Assembly (NCBI GenBank): GCA_028023455.1
Contig: JAQFVV010000022.1
Coordinates: 6,159,100-6,223,099 of the forward strand
From: Epiperipatus broadwayi
Lineage: Eukaryota; Onychophora; Udeonychophora; Euonychophora; Peripatidae
DNA: 64,000 nt
Reading direction: 5' to 3'
How positions within the stretch are numbered: the stretch's first letter is position 1; every line of letters begins with the position of its first letter. Shown in pieces: positions 22,539 through 34,079 of this stretch. The notes beneath the pieces were generated by a model. It was not told the DNA's origin, did no database searches, and saw nothing but the letters and a program-made list of their open reading frames with translations. The position numbers and the translations under genes are program-made.

Positions 22539-23242
22539 ATGTGATGTGATATATTGTAATGTGATGTGATGTATTGTGGCTTCTCCTTAAACGAAGTCAA
22601 GAATATCTCAGCAATTATGCCCAGATAAACCTGTTAGCCACTTTATTTTCCATTTCCCACTCTTAATTTTCCCATAATCTGCTCTATTCCATTTCCACAA
22701 CATAATCTTTGTCAATTCTATAACATTTATATCTAAATCTCCCTTATATTTTCTCAAACCCAGCATAAAAACCAATAATTCACTTTCTATATAATCACTT
22801 TTTTTATATTTATTCTTTCATAACTTCATTATATGTACCCTTTCTGTTTTCAAGCATTTACATTCAATTAACAAATGCCTAATATTTTCTATTCCTTCCT
22901 TACATAATTTACAAAATAAATCTCCCATATTTTCCTATTTACATGTATATTCTCTTGTAGCTAAAGATCTCGTTCGAGCTTTAAACAATAAACTACTTTC
23001 CTTACTATTATCATATATTAACTCACACGTAATATTCTGCTTATTTCTATATATATTTAAACCCTTTTTACTCTCCATACTATTTCTCCACCTCTCTAAC
23101 TCTCTATTCTTTATTAATAAATCTATTCTTTTATCCCATTCCTTACTATTATAACACTCAACAATCCTCTTAACACAATCATCCCATCTTTTGTACAAAT
23201 ATACTGATATAAATTCTTTATCCAAAACTTTTGCATACTGTA
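22539..23242 (-). mobile_element. CR1-like LINE, copy 4, 5'-truncated
   Basis: About 700 bp of 3' end, starting with a longer (TGTGA)n-type tail (22539-22583, interrupted by 'tatattgta') and stopping at 'ttttgcatactgtat'. It is very similar to copy 1, and the largest open piece (22935-23270) keeps the ORF2 frame, including SMESKKGLNIYRNKQNI. It abuts the 5' end of copy 3, so three copies lie end to end in one orientation. Confidence 0.85.
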
Positions 23243-25494
23243 TCTTATAAGAACACTTAAGCGCCCTCAATTAGTTCATTATTTAACTAAGATAGAAGAT
23301 GTAATCAAATTCTGAATAATTAATTGTGACAATACAAGGCTCACAAGAGTGATTCAAATAATGATATAATCAAGATTGTTTAAATGTTCTCATTCAAATA
23401 AGAAATTCATAAAGTGAAGAGTCATTTAATAAGACTTTATGCACTTGATATGCTCTTAAATCTAATATACATTGAAGAAATTATTTGTGTCATTTTTTGC
23501 ATAAAATGCTGGCAACAGTCAAATCTCAATGACAGATGAATTAAAACCAGCAACATTGACTCCACTGTTTTTTATCCATTATACTTTTTAAAAAACTTCC
23601 TTAGATTTTATAAAAAAAATTTACTAGCAACATCAGTTGCTTTTTGGTTATTGTGAAATTTTCCATTGCTGCATCTGCTTCAAATACTCTCAATAATAGT
23701 AAAATTATCAGGTAGTATCATATAGATATCAAAAAGCTGGAAGAATCCAACTATAGTCTTTTCTACCTCATTTAAATGACCATTCAGTTTGTCTCTCCTG
23801 TTAATGTCAACACCTTCAAGATTTTGTAAACATGTTCATAATATCATTAGTACTCTAAAGAACTTTCATGCTACACTGACTCAATTAAATAATACAGAAA
23901 GGCATCTCTTTGGCATTTGCTACAGGCAAAAAAATTCTATTTTCAAATCTCACATTTTTCTAAAGCATTATTAAGAAATCTTTTTGGTAAGCAATTATAG
24001 TTTTTTTCTCTGCATTATTGCTGGCCAATTATGCTTTGTAGCTCAGTATTTTCAATATAACAGCAGAATAAATCAGATCTTAAAAAAAAAAACCATTTTA
24101 GGTATATCTTCATGCTTGATTTTACTTGGTAATTTTAAGTTTCCTTTGGTGACCTGACGCTTATTTCCACAAACTGTTTACTATCTAAATTAAGCCTTAA
24201 ACAAGACTACTACCAAATATTCTCTTCTCTTAAATCTTTTCTACCTGTTTGTTTCTTAACTTCTCTATTTACCTATAGTGACCAGTCATTAATATTTCAT
24301 TTAGTCATATAAGAAAATTAAAATACCAAGATCTGATCTTGCCTAAAAATAAATGTGGATCTCAAATTTATTTTCAACTTCCATTTCTCAATCCTGATAA
24401 AAGTATTTTCATGATTTAAAATCTATCTTATACAAACTCTATACCCACAAGAAGGACATATTTTAAATATCCATTTAAAATTACACTATAAAGTGCTCAA
24501 AGGTATATTTTATTCATGTGATAATGAAGTGCATCAATCTCGTTTCTAGTCATTATCAACATTTCCAATTAATTTACTAATGAATTAAGATTATCACATG
24601 ATATCACCAAAATAAAACAATTTCAACAGAATCATTTGCTCTCCTTAAGTCTTATCAGTTCAAGAATCCACTTGTTTACCTTTTTCCATTCTCAAAAGTC
24701 TTCATTAGCATCACTAGTTTTCAGCTTTCACATTTAAAGAGAATCACAGAAAATACCATAGCCTGAAAAAATTATTGAATCTTCACATTCAAAATTATGT
24801 TAACTTCATCAGAGACTCAAAATTATGTAACTTATTTTTAAAATCTTTTTAAAGTTTTTCACTGCCCAGTACTAATCTCGATGTTTCTCTTGATCCTATT
24901 ATGTTGATAATGATTCAAAAATTATTTTCTGCTTCAGTATTTTGAAATCAGTTGCTGACCTTCACATTATAATCTTGTTTATTTCATATTTATTAGTAAA
25001 TATGTTTTCTGTTCTCAGATTTTTTTTTAACAATTGTCTTGATGTTCTGTTTTTCAACTATTAGTGGGATAATAAACTTGTCTAAGATTGATATTTCTCC
25101 CACCAACCTTGAATCCACATTTATCTTCATATAGCTTTTCTCATATATGTATTTAGTATGGATATGTCATTCTGTGTAACCTATTTATCAATTTGTTTTT
25201 ATTATACTCTGTTTTAAATATGATTTTTATGCAGACCAGAGTTATATGTTCTATATGTGATTTTTCAACAGTAAAAATTGTATTGGTACAACAGTCAATA
25301 ATAAAGAATGGTCTAATTACTTGACAACTGTATAAAAATTTGTGAATAAAATTTATTTGATAATGTGTGTTGGATATGGCCTTTCTTAAACTTGTACTGA
25401 TTGGACAATAGAATAAACTTCACTTCATTTGCCAAGTCAAATAGCACTACAAAATGGAAATAGGCACTCCTGCATTGTCTGTTTATTTAGTAAT
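23243..25494. other. AT-rich non-coding DNA
   Basis: No exon was recognised. The minus strand between about 23500 and 24100 has some protein-like pieces separated by many stops, possibly a very old transposon coding region, but no catalytic motif could be named. Only a low-level impression of old repeats remains. Confidence 0.4.
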
Positions 25495-26268
25495 TGTAGT
25501 GTTTGTAAAAATGGCAGACATTTTTGTGCACTCCAGAAAAACTAGAATTTATTCATAAGGCTGTTTTTAGATCGCGCTCTGATAGCTGAGGAATTTAATT
25601 AGTGCATTGACGTAATGGCGATCGACAATTCCTAGAAGTATTTGCTAATTACAAATGCTTCTAGATAAGAGACGTTACCTTATTGGTCAGTGCATTGATT
25701 GAGATCGTTGCAGGTGTCAGAGAGCGAATAGAAGACGGTGTAACATCTAGGAGGAATTAGAGGACAACTCCAGTAGAGAGCAGTCAAGCAGGAGTGAGTA
25801 GCGAGCAGTATTGGAGAGACATCTGTTTAACATCAGCAAAGATATCTCGTGTCAGTGCTGGCGGTAAATGTAGTTCACGGGTGTAGCTGAAAGACACCGC
25901 AGCAGAGAAGAGCATTAGTTGCAAGAAGAGCATTAGTTGCAAGAAAAGCATTAGTTGCAAGAAGAGCATTAGTTGCAAGAAGAGCATTAGTTGCAAGAAG
26001 AGCATTAGTTGCAAGAAGAGCATTAGTTGCAAGAAAAGCATTAGTTGCAAGAAGAGCATTAGTTGCAAGAAGAGCATTAGTTGCAAGAAGAGCATTAGTT
26101 GCAGAGAAGGGCATTAGTTGCAGAGAAGGGCATTCGTTGCAGAGCCAGGCATTAGTTGGAGAGCTTCGTTAAGAAAGAACAGCGTGGGAATTGTATAACG
26201 TTATTTGCTGACCACACAGTATGACTTGCAGTTATAACCTTGGCACAGTCATAAGTCCGGATATTACA
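25495..26268 (+). mobile_element. Solo LTR, 774 bp, with 5-bp target duplication
   Basis: It begins TGTAGTGTTTG and ends GGATATTACA, so it has the TG...CA ends of an LTR. It is flanked by the perfect duplication gtaat (25490-25494 and 26269-26273). A second copy of the family lies in opposite orientation at 27351-28196, sharing blocks such as tttgtgcactccagaaaaac and tttgctgaccacacag. No internal retrotransposon sequence is attached, which is the product of LTR-LTR recombination. It contains a large expansion of an 18-bp minisatellite. Which LTR superfamily made it cannot be told without internal genes. Confidence 0.88.
25904..26155 (+). repeat. 18-bp minisatellite inside the solo LTR
   Basis: About 14 head-to-tail units of gagcattagttgcaagaa. 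Most are identical or differ at one base, and the last three carry gagaagg variants. In the sister LTR the same place holds about seven much more diverged units with gcattcgttg. The array is open in frames of the minus strand, giving fake repeat proteins (LFLQLM and ALLATN repeats); these are not genes. Near-identity of units indicates recent expansion or homogenisation. Confidence 0.95.
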
Positions 26269-26273
26269 GTAAT

Positions 26274-27124
26274 ATCAATAATGTCAAGAAAAATTGAGAT
26301 AAATACTTCTTGGAATTGTTTTCTACACTATTCGCACACATTTAAATTATGATTTAACCAATAAACTAACTGCTATCAAGATGTATGTCTTAATAAAGGA
26401 CCTAAGTATTATATCTTAATCACAATTATTTTCCAAACCAAGTATTTCTGAAAAATATATGATTATCCCATTAACTGCACCCCCCCTCCCAAATGAATTG
26501 TAAACATCAATATATATAATAGGTTAACTTTTGGGATGCAGTTAGCAATGAAAAATTTTATGCTTGGCTAAAAATGTCATTATAAGTAAAATCCCAATGC
26601 AAGCAAAGACCTTTTTAAGACTGTATTATCGAGCTTTCTAAGTTTTAAGGAGTTCGTACTTTATTGGACTTTTGCCCTTACTATAACTTCTAGCTAAGAA
26701 TCACTAGATACTCATTTACTAACTTCAGTTTTGAATTATTAACTGGCTTGCAAATGCTAAGCCTCATTGCAATCTAAAAACAATTACTAATTTTATCTGA
26801 GTAGGATCGTACATCAGGAAAATGGCTACCATTGTTTCATAAAGACTTTTATTTTATAAAGAATATATTTATTTGGAATAAAAAATTTACTTAAAAAAAA
26901 GTTAAATACACAATTAGGATTTTCTTGGGGGGGGGGGGGTATTGAATTGTTATAGAAGTTTTGTTTTTATGTTTGTTCCAATTTATTTCTCATTTTGTAT
27001 TTATAAATCGTATGACTTGGCTGATATTTACAAATTTATGAAAATACAAGAAAACTTAAAATGAACAAAATCTGGAATTGGTTCAGTAAAAACTATTTTA
27101 TCACATAAAACCAATATTTCTTTT
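26274..27124. other. AT-rich non-coding DNA with a 13-base G run
   Basis: No gene was seen. A run of 13 G lies at 26927-26939 and a C-rich piece near 26481. Such runs recur in the window (33762, 46885, 48069, 52835, 54644). Confidence 0.5.
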
Positions 27125-28605
27125 CCTTATACAAGCTATTAAAATAGTAGCAACTCTCTCTACACAATTATACACCCAGTGCAAGCTATAGTAATCAATC
27201 AACTCCAGAAGGATTGTGCATTAAAATGCCTATTTAGTCTTTACTCATTCACTATCATCAGCATAATTTCTAGCTTGTAACTGTCGTCAGAGAAGAGCCT
27301 TGATTCTGAGAGCAATACACTTAGATTTTTGGATCTAATGTGTTATATTCACCAGTCTGACTGTGCCAATGTTATGTCCGCAAGTATAACTGTGTGGTCA
27401 GCAAATGACTATGTTCAATTCCCACGATGTTCTCTTGCAACGAATGCTCTGCGGCGGATGCTCTCCAACGAATGCTCTGCCACGGATGCTCTCCAACGAA
27501 TGGTCTGCACTGAATGCTCTGCAAACAGATGCTCTCCAACAAATGGTTTGCAATGAATCTATTTCTACAGTTCACTAAAGTTCAATTCCCACGATGTTCT
27601 TTCAGGCTGGCTACTACAAAAACGGTTCACAATGGGCATACCTTAGCCCCAGTCCAGTTTAGCTGTACACGAACTCTTCACAGTAAGCACTGCGACTGAC
27701 CTTAAGCTCCTTACAGTTTCCATCTCTGCAACAGTCTACTTCACTTGAAAACCGCTGGAAACTCAACTCTTTATTCAGCTGCTATCCAGATGGTTTCCTC
27801 AGGCTGTGGTCTCCTTCAGCTATACCCGTGAACTACATTTCCACTGGGCGCTGGACATTAACCGCAAGCACTGACACTAGATATCTCCTACTGGAATTGA
27901 ACAGTAACTCTACTGTAGATGCACTCAATACTGCCTTCTCAAAAACTGCCCTGCATAGTTCTTACCCAGTCTTTTTATCGCTTTCTGATAACTGCAACAA
28001 TTAATTATTGTCCAATAAGGTAATGTCTTTTATCTAGAAATATTTGCAATCAGCAAATATCTCTTGGAATTATCGTCCGCCATTACATTAATTAAATTCC
28101 TCAGTTATCAGTGCATGATCTAAAAACAACCTCTCAACTAAATATTAGTTTTTCTGGAGTGCACAAACTTGCATTCAATTTTTACAAAATACACCATAAT
28201 GCATCCTAGCAACTACATTTACCTATTTATTCAATTGTAAAATAATGATTCCAAACTGAAAATACAATAATGTTTTCAATCTAAACTAATTTTCTTGTGT
28301 AGTCATTCAGATCTGAACCTAGTTCAGTATTTATATATTATGGCATCTTTGGCTTTTTTTATATCCATAATTACCAATATCCTTTATCTACGATTGGTAT
28401 GAAAGCATTAAAACATCATATGACTACTATTTTTTTTCCTTGCACAGGCTAGTAAAATAGTAACAATTCCCCATACAATAGTGCTAATTGGTGCAAATTG
28501 TAGTAATCAATAGATGCCAGAACATTTGTGCATTTAAATTTTTATCCAATGCTTGTTTGCCCAATACCTCCAGACTAATTTCTAGCTTATGACTGTCATC
28601 ATAAT
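27125..28605 (-). repeat. Repeat A, tandem copy interrupted by a solo LTR
   Basis: With the LTR (27351-28196) and one 5-bp duplicate removed, this is one unit of about 455 bp plus a partial second unit from about 28445 to 28602. The strand is that of the ribozyme-like core. The core is at 27290-27267 in the first unit (CUGACGA intact, GUC site damaged) and at about 28602-28573 in the second (AUGAUGA, GAAA, UUAGUC). The second unit stops at the core and is joined there to an inverted copy. Confidence 0.78.
27351..28196 (-). mobile_element. Solo LTR, 846 bp, inserted in repeat A with 5-bp target duplication
   Basis: Reverse-orientation relative of the LTR at 25495. On the minus strand it begins TGGTGTATTTTGT and ends GGTGAATATAACA. 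The duplication taatg is at 27346-27350 and 28197-28201. Uninterrupted repeat A copies read straight across (ggatctaatgca...), which confirms both ends. It has about seven diverged minisatellite units (about 27435-27560) and a partly duplicated 'acatcgtgggaattgaac' block near 27420 and 27580. Confidence 0.9.
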
Positions 28606-28985
28606 TTCTACTATTTTAATAACTTGTGTAAAGAAAAGAAATGGTGATCGGGTGATGTTTTAATACCAATCCTACCCAAAGAATATTGATGACTATGGTT
28701 ATAAAAAAGCAAAGATATCAAATTATATAGATATTGAATTGGGTTCAGATCTGCATGACTATACAGGCAAATTAGCTTAGGTTGAAAACTATTTTCAGTT
28801 GTACTCATTACTTTATAGTCGACTAAATAGATAAAAGGTAGTTGCTGGAGGGCTGCATTAAATCCAAAGGTCTAGGTGCATTGCTCTCAGATTCAAGGCT
28901 CATCAATAGCGACAGCCATAAGCTAGAAACGAGTCTGGGAATATTGAATGAGTAGGCCCTATATAAGGATTTAAATTTACAAACC
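28606..28985 (+). repeat. Repeat A, inverted copy, head-to-head with the previous one
   Basis: The sequence is the reverse complement of repeat A, with shared blocks such as gggttcagatctgcatgact and ggtctaggtgcattgctctc. Together with 28230-28605 it forms a large imperfect palindrome with almost no spacer. The ribozyme-like region falls on the plus strand near 28905-28943 (helix II, GAAA and GAGUC kept; the CUGANGA part mutated to ATAGCGA). Confidence 0.75.
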
Positions 28986-29052
28986 TTGTGATATCATTGC
29001 TACAAAAATTATTTTTAGTTGCAGTTTATTGATATGTAAATACAATAAACCA

Positions 29053-29166
29053 GTCAAGCATTCGTAGCCGAGAGGTCAGAGCAGCTACCTTGCAAGCAAG
29101 CAGTTGGTTGCAGACGGTTGTTGCAGGTTCACCTTCCGGGCGATGCTATGACATATGGAGAAAAAA
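29053..29166 (+). mobile_element. tRNA-derived SINE with 15-bp target duplication
   Basis: Plus-strand copy. It has A-box-like TAGCCGAGAGGTCAG, B-box-like GGTTCACCTTCC, then the tail TGCTATGACATATGGAG and A bases. The duplication aaatacaataaacca is at 29038-29052 and 29167-29181. It shares the 'ttggttgcagacggttgt' insertion with the copy at 10193, so these two belong to one subfamily. Confidence 0.87.
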
Positions 29167-29369
29167 AAATACAATAAACCATATTTTGTGAAATGGAACA
29201 TGAGAATTAAAGATTCTCAGATTGAAACCTGAGCAATGAATTCATTTTATTTTATTATTTTAGTTAATGGTAATTGTTTTATACAAATTGAAGAGGGAAA
29301 GGATTTGGATTGACATATGGAGGCAGTGCAATTATGAAAAATATGAGATTGTAGCAGATAAAACAAAAC

Positions 29370-29520
29370 CATATCTTAACTATAGTGTCACCTACTACAA
29401 GCTTGATTAATCATGATTGTTACTAGATGCATATAAAATCCTCACTCCATTCTTGTGTCATTATCACAAGCTTGATTAATCATGATTACTACTAGATGCA
29501 TATAAAGTTTTTAAGCTTAA
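29370..29520. repeat. Short tandem duplication, about 70-bp period, distantly like repeat A
   Basis: The block acaagcttgattaatcatga followed by tactagatgcatataaa occurs twice, near 29395 and 29468. Its order of words (tagtgtcacc, attaatca, atgcatataaaatcct) resembles the first 90 bases of repeat A. The similarity is weak and judged by eye. Confidence 0.5.
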
Positions 29521-32500
29521 GATTTAAATACTAAAGATAGGGATTTCTATATGCATCTGGTAATCTCTGATAACTCAAGGTTATGTTAGGAAGACATAAA
29601 ATGGACAACTGATCATATAATATTCTTTAAACTTAGAGTTTGGTATTTTATTATTATTATTATTAGACTATAGAAAAAATGAAGAAAACAGAAAAAGCAT
29701 GATTTGGTGCAATAGTAGAGTAATGTATTCTAGTCCAGAAATTATGACTGGTGTCTGTAATTTGTAGCCCTTAAGCTTCTTATAAATTCCTGAGAATAAA
29801 CCCCTCAATTATTTATATATTATCTTGAAGAAAAAAAAAAACTGAATTTTTGTGAAATAGATGATGTGATAGAAAGACTAGGAGGTTGTTTAATTTGCTA
29901 TCTAGGATTAATGATGATATATATATATATAAACACCCACATGCTTAGTATTATTATTCCATGCCAAATGAATCTTGAAAAGCTGCTTTAATTTTGGTAA
30001 AAAGTGATGAAAAGTATTAGGAAACTACTAGTAGTTTTTTTTAATCATAAAACTAACTTTCTAGCAAATTAATTGCCATAAATGTGTATACAGTATATAT
30101 ATTTTAAGTTGCTTTCTGAATACAAGTCTCACGCTTCTGATTGTCATTATAAAAAAACTTTTTTTTTTTTTTAAGCAATGACAAAATTTTGCTATATATG
30201 TTCAAGTTTTTTTGTTTGTATTAATGTGTCTACTATATATGTTTCTATTACCAGTTTAAATCAATATTTTAACTTTTGATATTGTATCTAGTATTGTGTA
30301 TAAATACATATACTGTATATACAAGTTTTTGAATTTCACCAACTGGGATATGTATTTTCTAACATTTGATATTATAGCTACTGTACTCATATATAAATGT
30401 ATAATAAATATATAGAGATGGAGTATATGGTAAATAGCTTATAGAATGTTAAAGTTATATCTAATGTGGGGATCTTTTTTTAAAAAATAAACAATTGATT
30501 TTTTTAAAAGAAGGACATTTTCATCATATTGAAACGAATTTTCTTGAGACTATATTTTTGAAGAACTATCTTTTTAACTATGTACTGGAAAAACAACCTC
30601 CATACTTCCCCATTCTTTTTAAATTCATATAAATAAAGCTACAATAAAAGATAACATTGGCATTTGTGTCAATTTTATAAGGTGATTTTTCTCTAGTTAG
30701 TCAATATAAAAGATCTTATCCTTTAGTGTTCTCATTGCTGGGATAAGAGCTTTCATATCTTTGGATTACATATATGGTAAGTATATAGTCGTGGTTAGGT
30801 GATAGCATATCGAACAATAATTGTGCTAATAGATTTATTGAAAAATGATAGATTACAGCCAAAGTAACAAACAGTAAACATAGATGAAAATAATATGTAC
30901 ATATGATTGCTTATGATTATTTGGCAAGAAAGTTTCTTTTTTATAAATAGGGCAGACCAATTCAGAAAATGAGAATGTATTTTCACTGCTAGGATGAAAC
31001 CTAGTCTATCAGCCATTTACTTGCATATAAATTATTTAAACATGAAAATAATTTTATGAAACATGAATATTGGGAAAAAGTGACCAATTTGACTAGAAAT
31101 TAGGTTATATAAATTTTTAAGATCCCATGAAAATTCTGAAAAAAAAAAATCAATGCCATAAGAAAATGTTATTGTAATGAACAAAAAATCATTTAAAACT
31201 TCTCAACCAATGATCTTTAAGAATGAAGTGGAGGGCAAGAATACGTTTAAAAAAGAATACATTCTTGCAATTAATTACTTGGAAACATCTATTTTTTATT
31301 ATTGTCAATTTTTATAAACTGCTTTGTGTATGCTTGTCAAAACAGAACATGTTAAAGAAGACAACAAATAAATAGAAACGGATTGAGTAAGCAATTAAGA
31401 ACTGACCAATAATGGAAGAATATAAGTTTTCTCTATGGACAGTGTGTGGACTAGAAATATCTGTTAGCTAATTAGTATGTGTCTTTTTTTGATGTCAACA
31501 TACATCCATAAGCTTAGTAGACTTCAACACCACAGTATTTACCCAGTAGAATCCCTGCTGAAAGTGAAAAAAAGGGATGTAGGTACGAGAGGCTACCTCG
31601 ATCTACATTATATTTTTTATATGTCTTATGGCATTAACTATAACTAATTTTTATTATACTAATTATCATTTATAATGTAATGTATTATTATTGCATGTAA
31701 CTAATTGTCATATGTATGTAAGTGTATAAATGTTATCAATGCCAATTGTGTAGTGTTTAACATTATTAAATAACTAAACTTGCTCATGTGCCTCATTTTT
31801 TTTATTGTGTTTGATTAATAGATACATAGATGTTCATTAATGGAAGTTTTTGATTAGTCTTACATGAAACAGGAAGGAAATTGAAGAAACTAGCATTTCT
31901 TTCAGTCTAATCACAAAAGTTTTAAATCATATATACTAAGTTTTCCATTATATAATCATAAATAATTACTTTTATCTGTGAAAAGACTCTGATTAATATA
32001 AATACATTGAAAATGATATAAACTCTTCAAAATTGTTAATAAAAACATATAATTTAAAGTTTTTGTGACTTTAGATTATTTAGCAATAAAAGAATAATAA
32101 TATTGTAAACTAAAACATCAGAGTGCAAAAATCTAGAAAACACTTTTAGCTGTAGGGATATATCTTTTCTATCAATAAAAATCAGAATTTTTGGGTGGTT
32201 CTTGCTATAGCTCTTGAAAGATGTGACAGTTAGATACTGAAAAATGATACAAATATTGAGATTTTTAAACTATGAGATTGGTAAAACTTTTGAGATTAAT
32301 ATGTATAATAAGAAAAATAAGTGGTTACTTGATCGGGTCAGGTCTCAGTTAAAACAAAAATGACTTGACAGAAATTGTTCTATTTTCATTTCATTATTGT
32401 GATAATGAGATCCATCCACTTCATTACTGGTCACACTTTTACCATCAACCTTTCCAAGAATTATCCACTTTTCTGATTACATCCTAAGTTGGTCATCATT

Positions 32501-33850
32501 AATTTGATTGCATATAGCAAATTGAATAGTTTATTGGTTATTTTACTACTGATGATGAAGGTTTATCGACATTTTAAAAATTTCCAATATATAAATTCTA
32601 TTTATAAAAATATTGATGAGCAATCACAATTGGCTCAGTAAGATACTTGGTATTAGTCCAGAACTTCTAATTTACTGGATAAATTTATTCTATATGTCTA
32701 TGACCATATTTATATATGTAGTTATAAAACTTATATAAACTGAACATATTGCTGATATGAAATATCCTGCATGGATTGATGCAGTAATAGTGCCGAATTC
32801 TAGAATTCATGAATCATAATTCTAGCTTTTATTTATGGTGATCAAACTTTTTATGAACTCTCGAGCAAAAAACTATTTAATTATTTTATGGAAGACTATA
32901 AAATCAATTTAAGGGAAGCTGATGCAAACTCCTGGCAGTCAAGATATCCCTACTTTTGCTATACAATATTTATTTTTAATTATTTTATTGGATTGTTAAC
33001 AAGCATCATGGTTTACATATTAAATTATATATTTAGAAATTTATCTGAATTCATGGCTTTAATAGCAATTATAAGTGAGATCAACAAACTTTATCCCAAG
33101 CTATATATATATCCCCTATGCTTCTACTGAAATTCTTACTGTAACACTTAACAATCTTTTTTAATCACTGAATCAGCTATTCTTGGTTCATTTCACTTAT
33201 TTAAAAGTAAAGTGATAAATATTATCAATAATTTAATGCTTCATTACATATACTCCACAGATTTTAATTATAAATAACAAAATTAAAATTTTCTACAATC
33301 ATTTTATAGAAGTTTGTAATTAATGTAAAATATTATTTACATTGCAACTCGTTTCATTTTAAGTTTTATTCATTATTTACAATATGCGATTATCAATTCT
33401 ATTTTATTTTGAAATGACTAAAGAAATATTGAAAATAATTTGATAATTTTTATTAGTCATTCTTTAGACTAAAATAATAATTTCTTGTAAACCCTCTGGA
33501 AATTTTCTTTCACTTACTCATTTTAAAAGTCCATTTATAATTAAAATTTTTATATAATAAAATGTATTTTGATTAGTTATAAAAGATAAATTTATATTGT
33601 AATTTATAAATTTTATTTTCAAGTTTTTAAAACGTGTCCACTAGAAATATTTTTATGATTTCAATCATTATCTTTCTAAGTATAATTCAGTTGCTCCAAT
33701 CCATAGCTTCTCTTGTATACAATATTCCAATAAAACATTTATCCATTTCACACATGGCTCTCCCCCCCCCTTTTACAATATTTTGAGATTCAATTTGGCT
33801 TTATTTATGCATCTATTGCCATCTCTTTTAATAATGTCTAGCCCAAAATT
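29521..33850. other. AT-rich non-coding DNA with old repeat pieces
   Basis: No exon or intact element was recognised. Diverged members of repeat B appear at about 29703-29820 and 32770-32890. Short hairpins and TA microsatellites occur (for example near 29925). Near 31570-31605 a GC-richer piece (gtaggtacgagaggctacct) stands out but could not be assigned. Confidence 0.4.
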
Positions 33851-33865
33851 ATTATTATTATTTTT

Positions 33866-33963
33866 AAGTGTCATAGCATCGGCTGGGACACGAACCCGCA
33901 ACCCGGGCAACTGCCTGCAAGTGCAAGGCAGTCGTGCTGACCTCTCGACCACCAATGCAAGAC
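33866..33963 (-). mobile_element. tRNA-derived SINE
   Basis: Minus-strand copy whose acceptor stem still pairs fully, GCATTGG with CCGATGC. It has A-box-like TGGTCGAGAGGTCAG and B-box-like GGGTTCGTGTCCC, ending TGCTATGACACTTA. No clear target duplication was seen, so it may be older or its flanks have changed. Confidence 0.8.
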
Positions 33964-34079
33964 AAACCAGTGATATTTACTTTTGAAATTAATTTCATCT
34001 CTTTATACTTTGCTGTATGATATGAAGTTTATGTTCTTCTATTAAATGAAGTTACAGATCCACAAGTAGTGATAAAAAT

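Noticed and set aside
25784-26114. Open frames on the minus strand with LFLQLM or ALLATN repeats
   Set aside because: They are translations of the 18-bp minisatellite in a solo LTR; a period divisible by three keeps frames open. Not a protein gene.
25904-26155. CRISPR-like regular repeats
   Set aside because: The units are contiguous, with no unique spacers, and the DNA is from an animal. It is a minisatellite.
25495-28196. One LTR retrotransposon with two LTRs
   Set aside because: The two LTRs are in opposite orientation, each has its own target duplication, and no gag/pol sequence lies between them.
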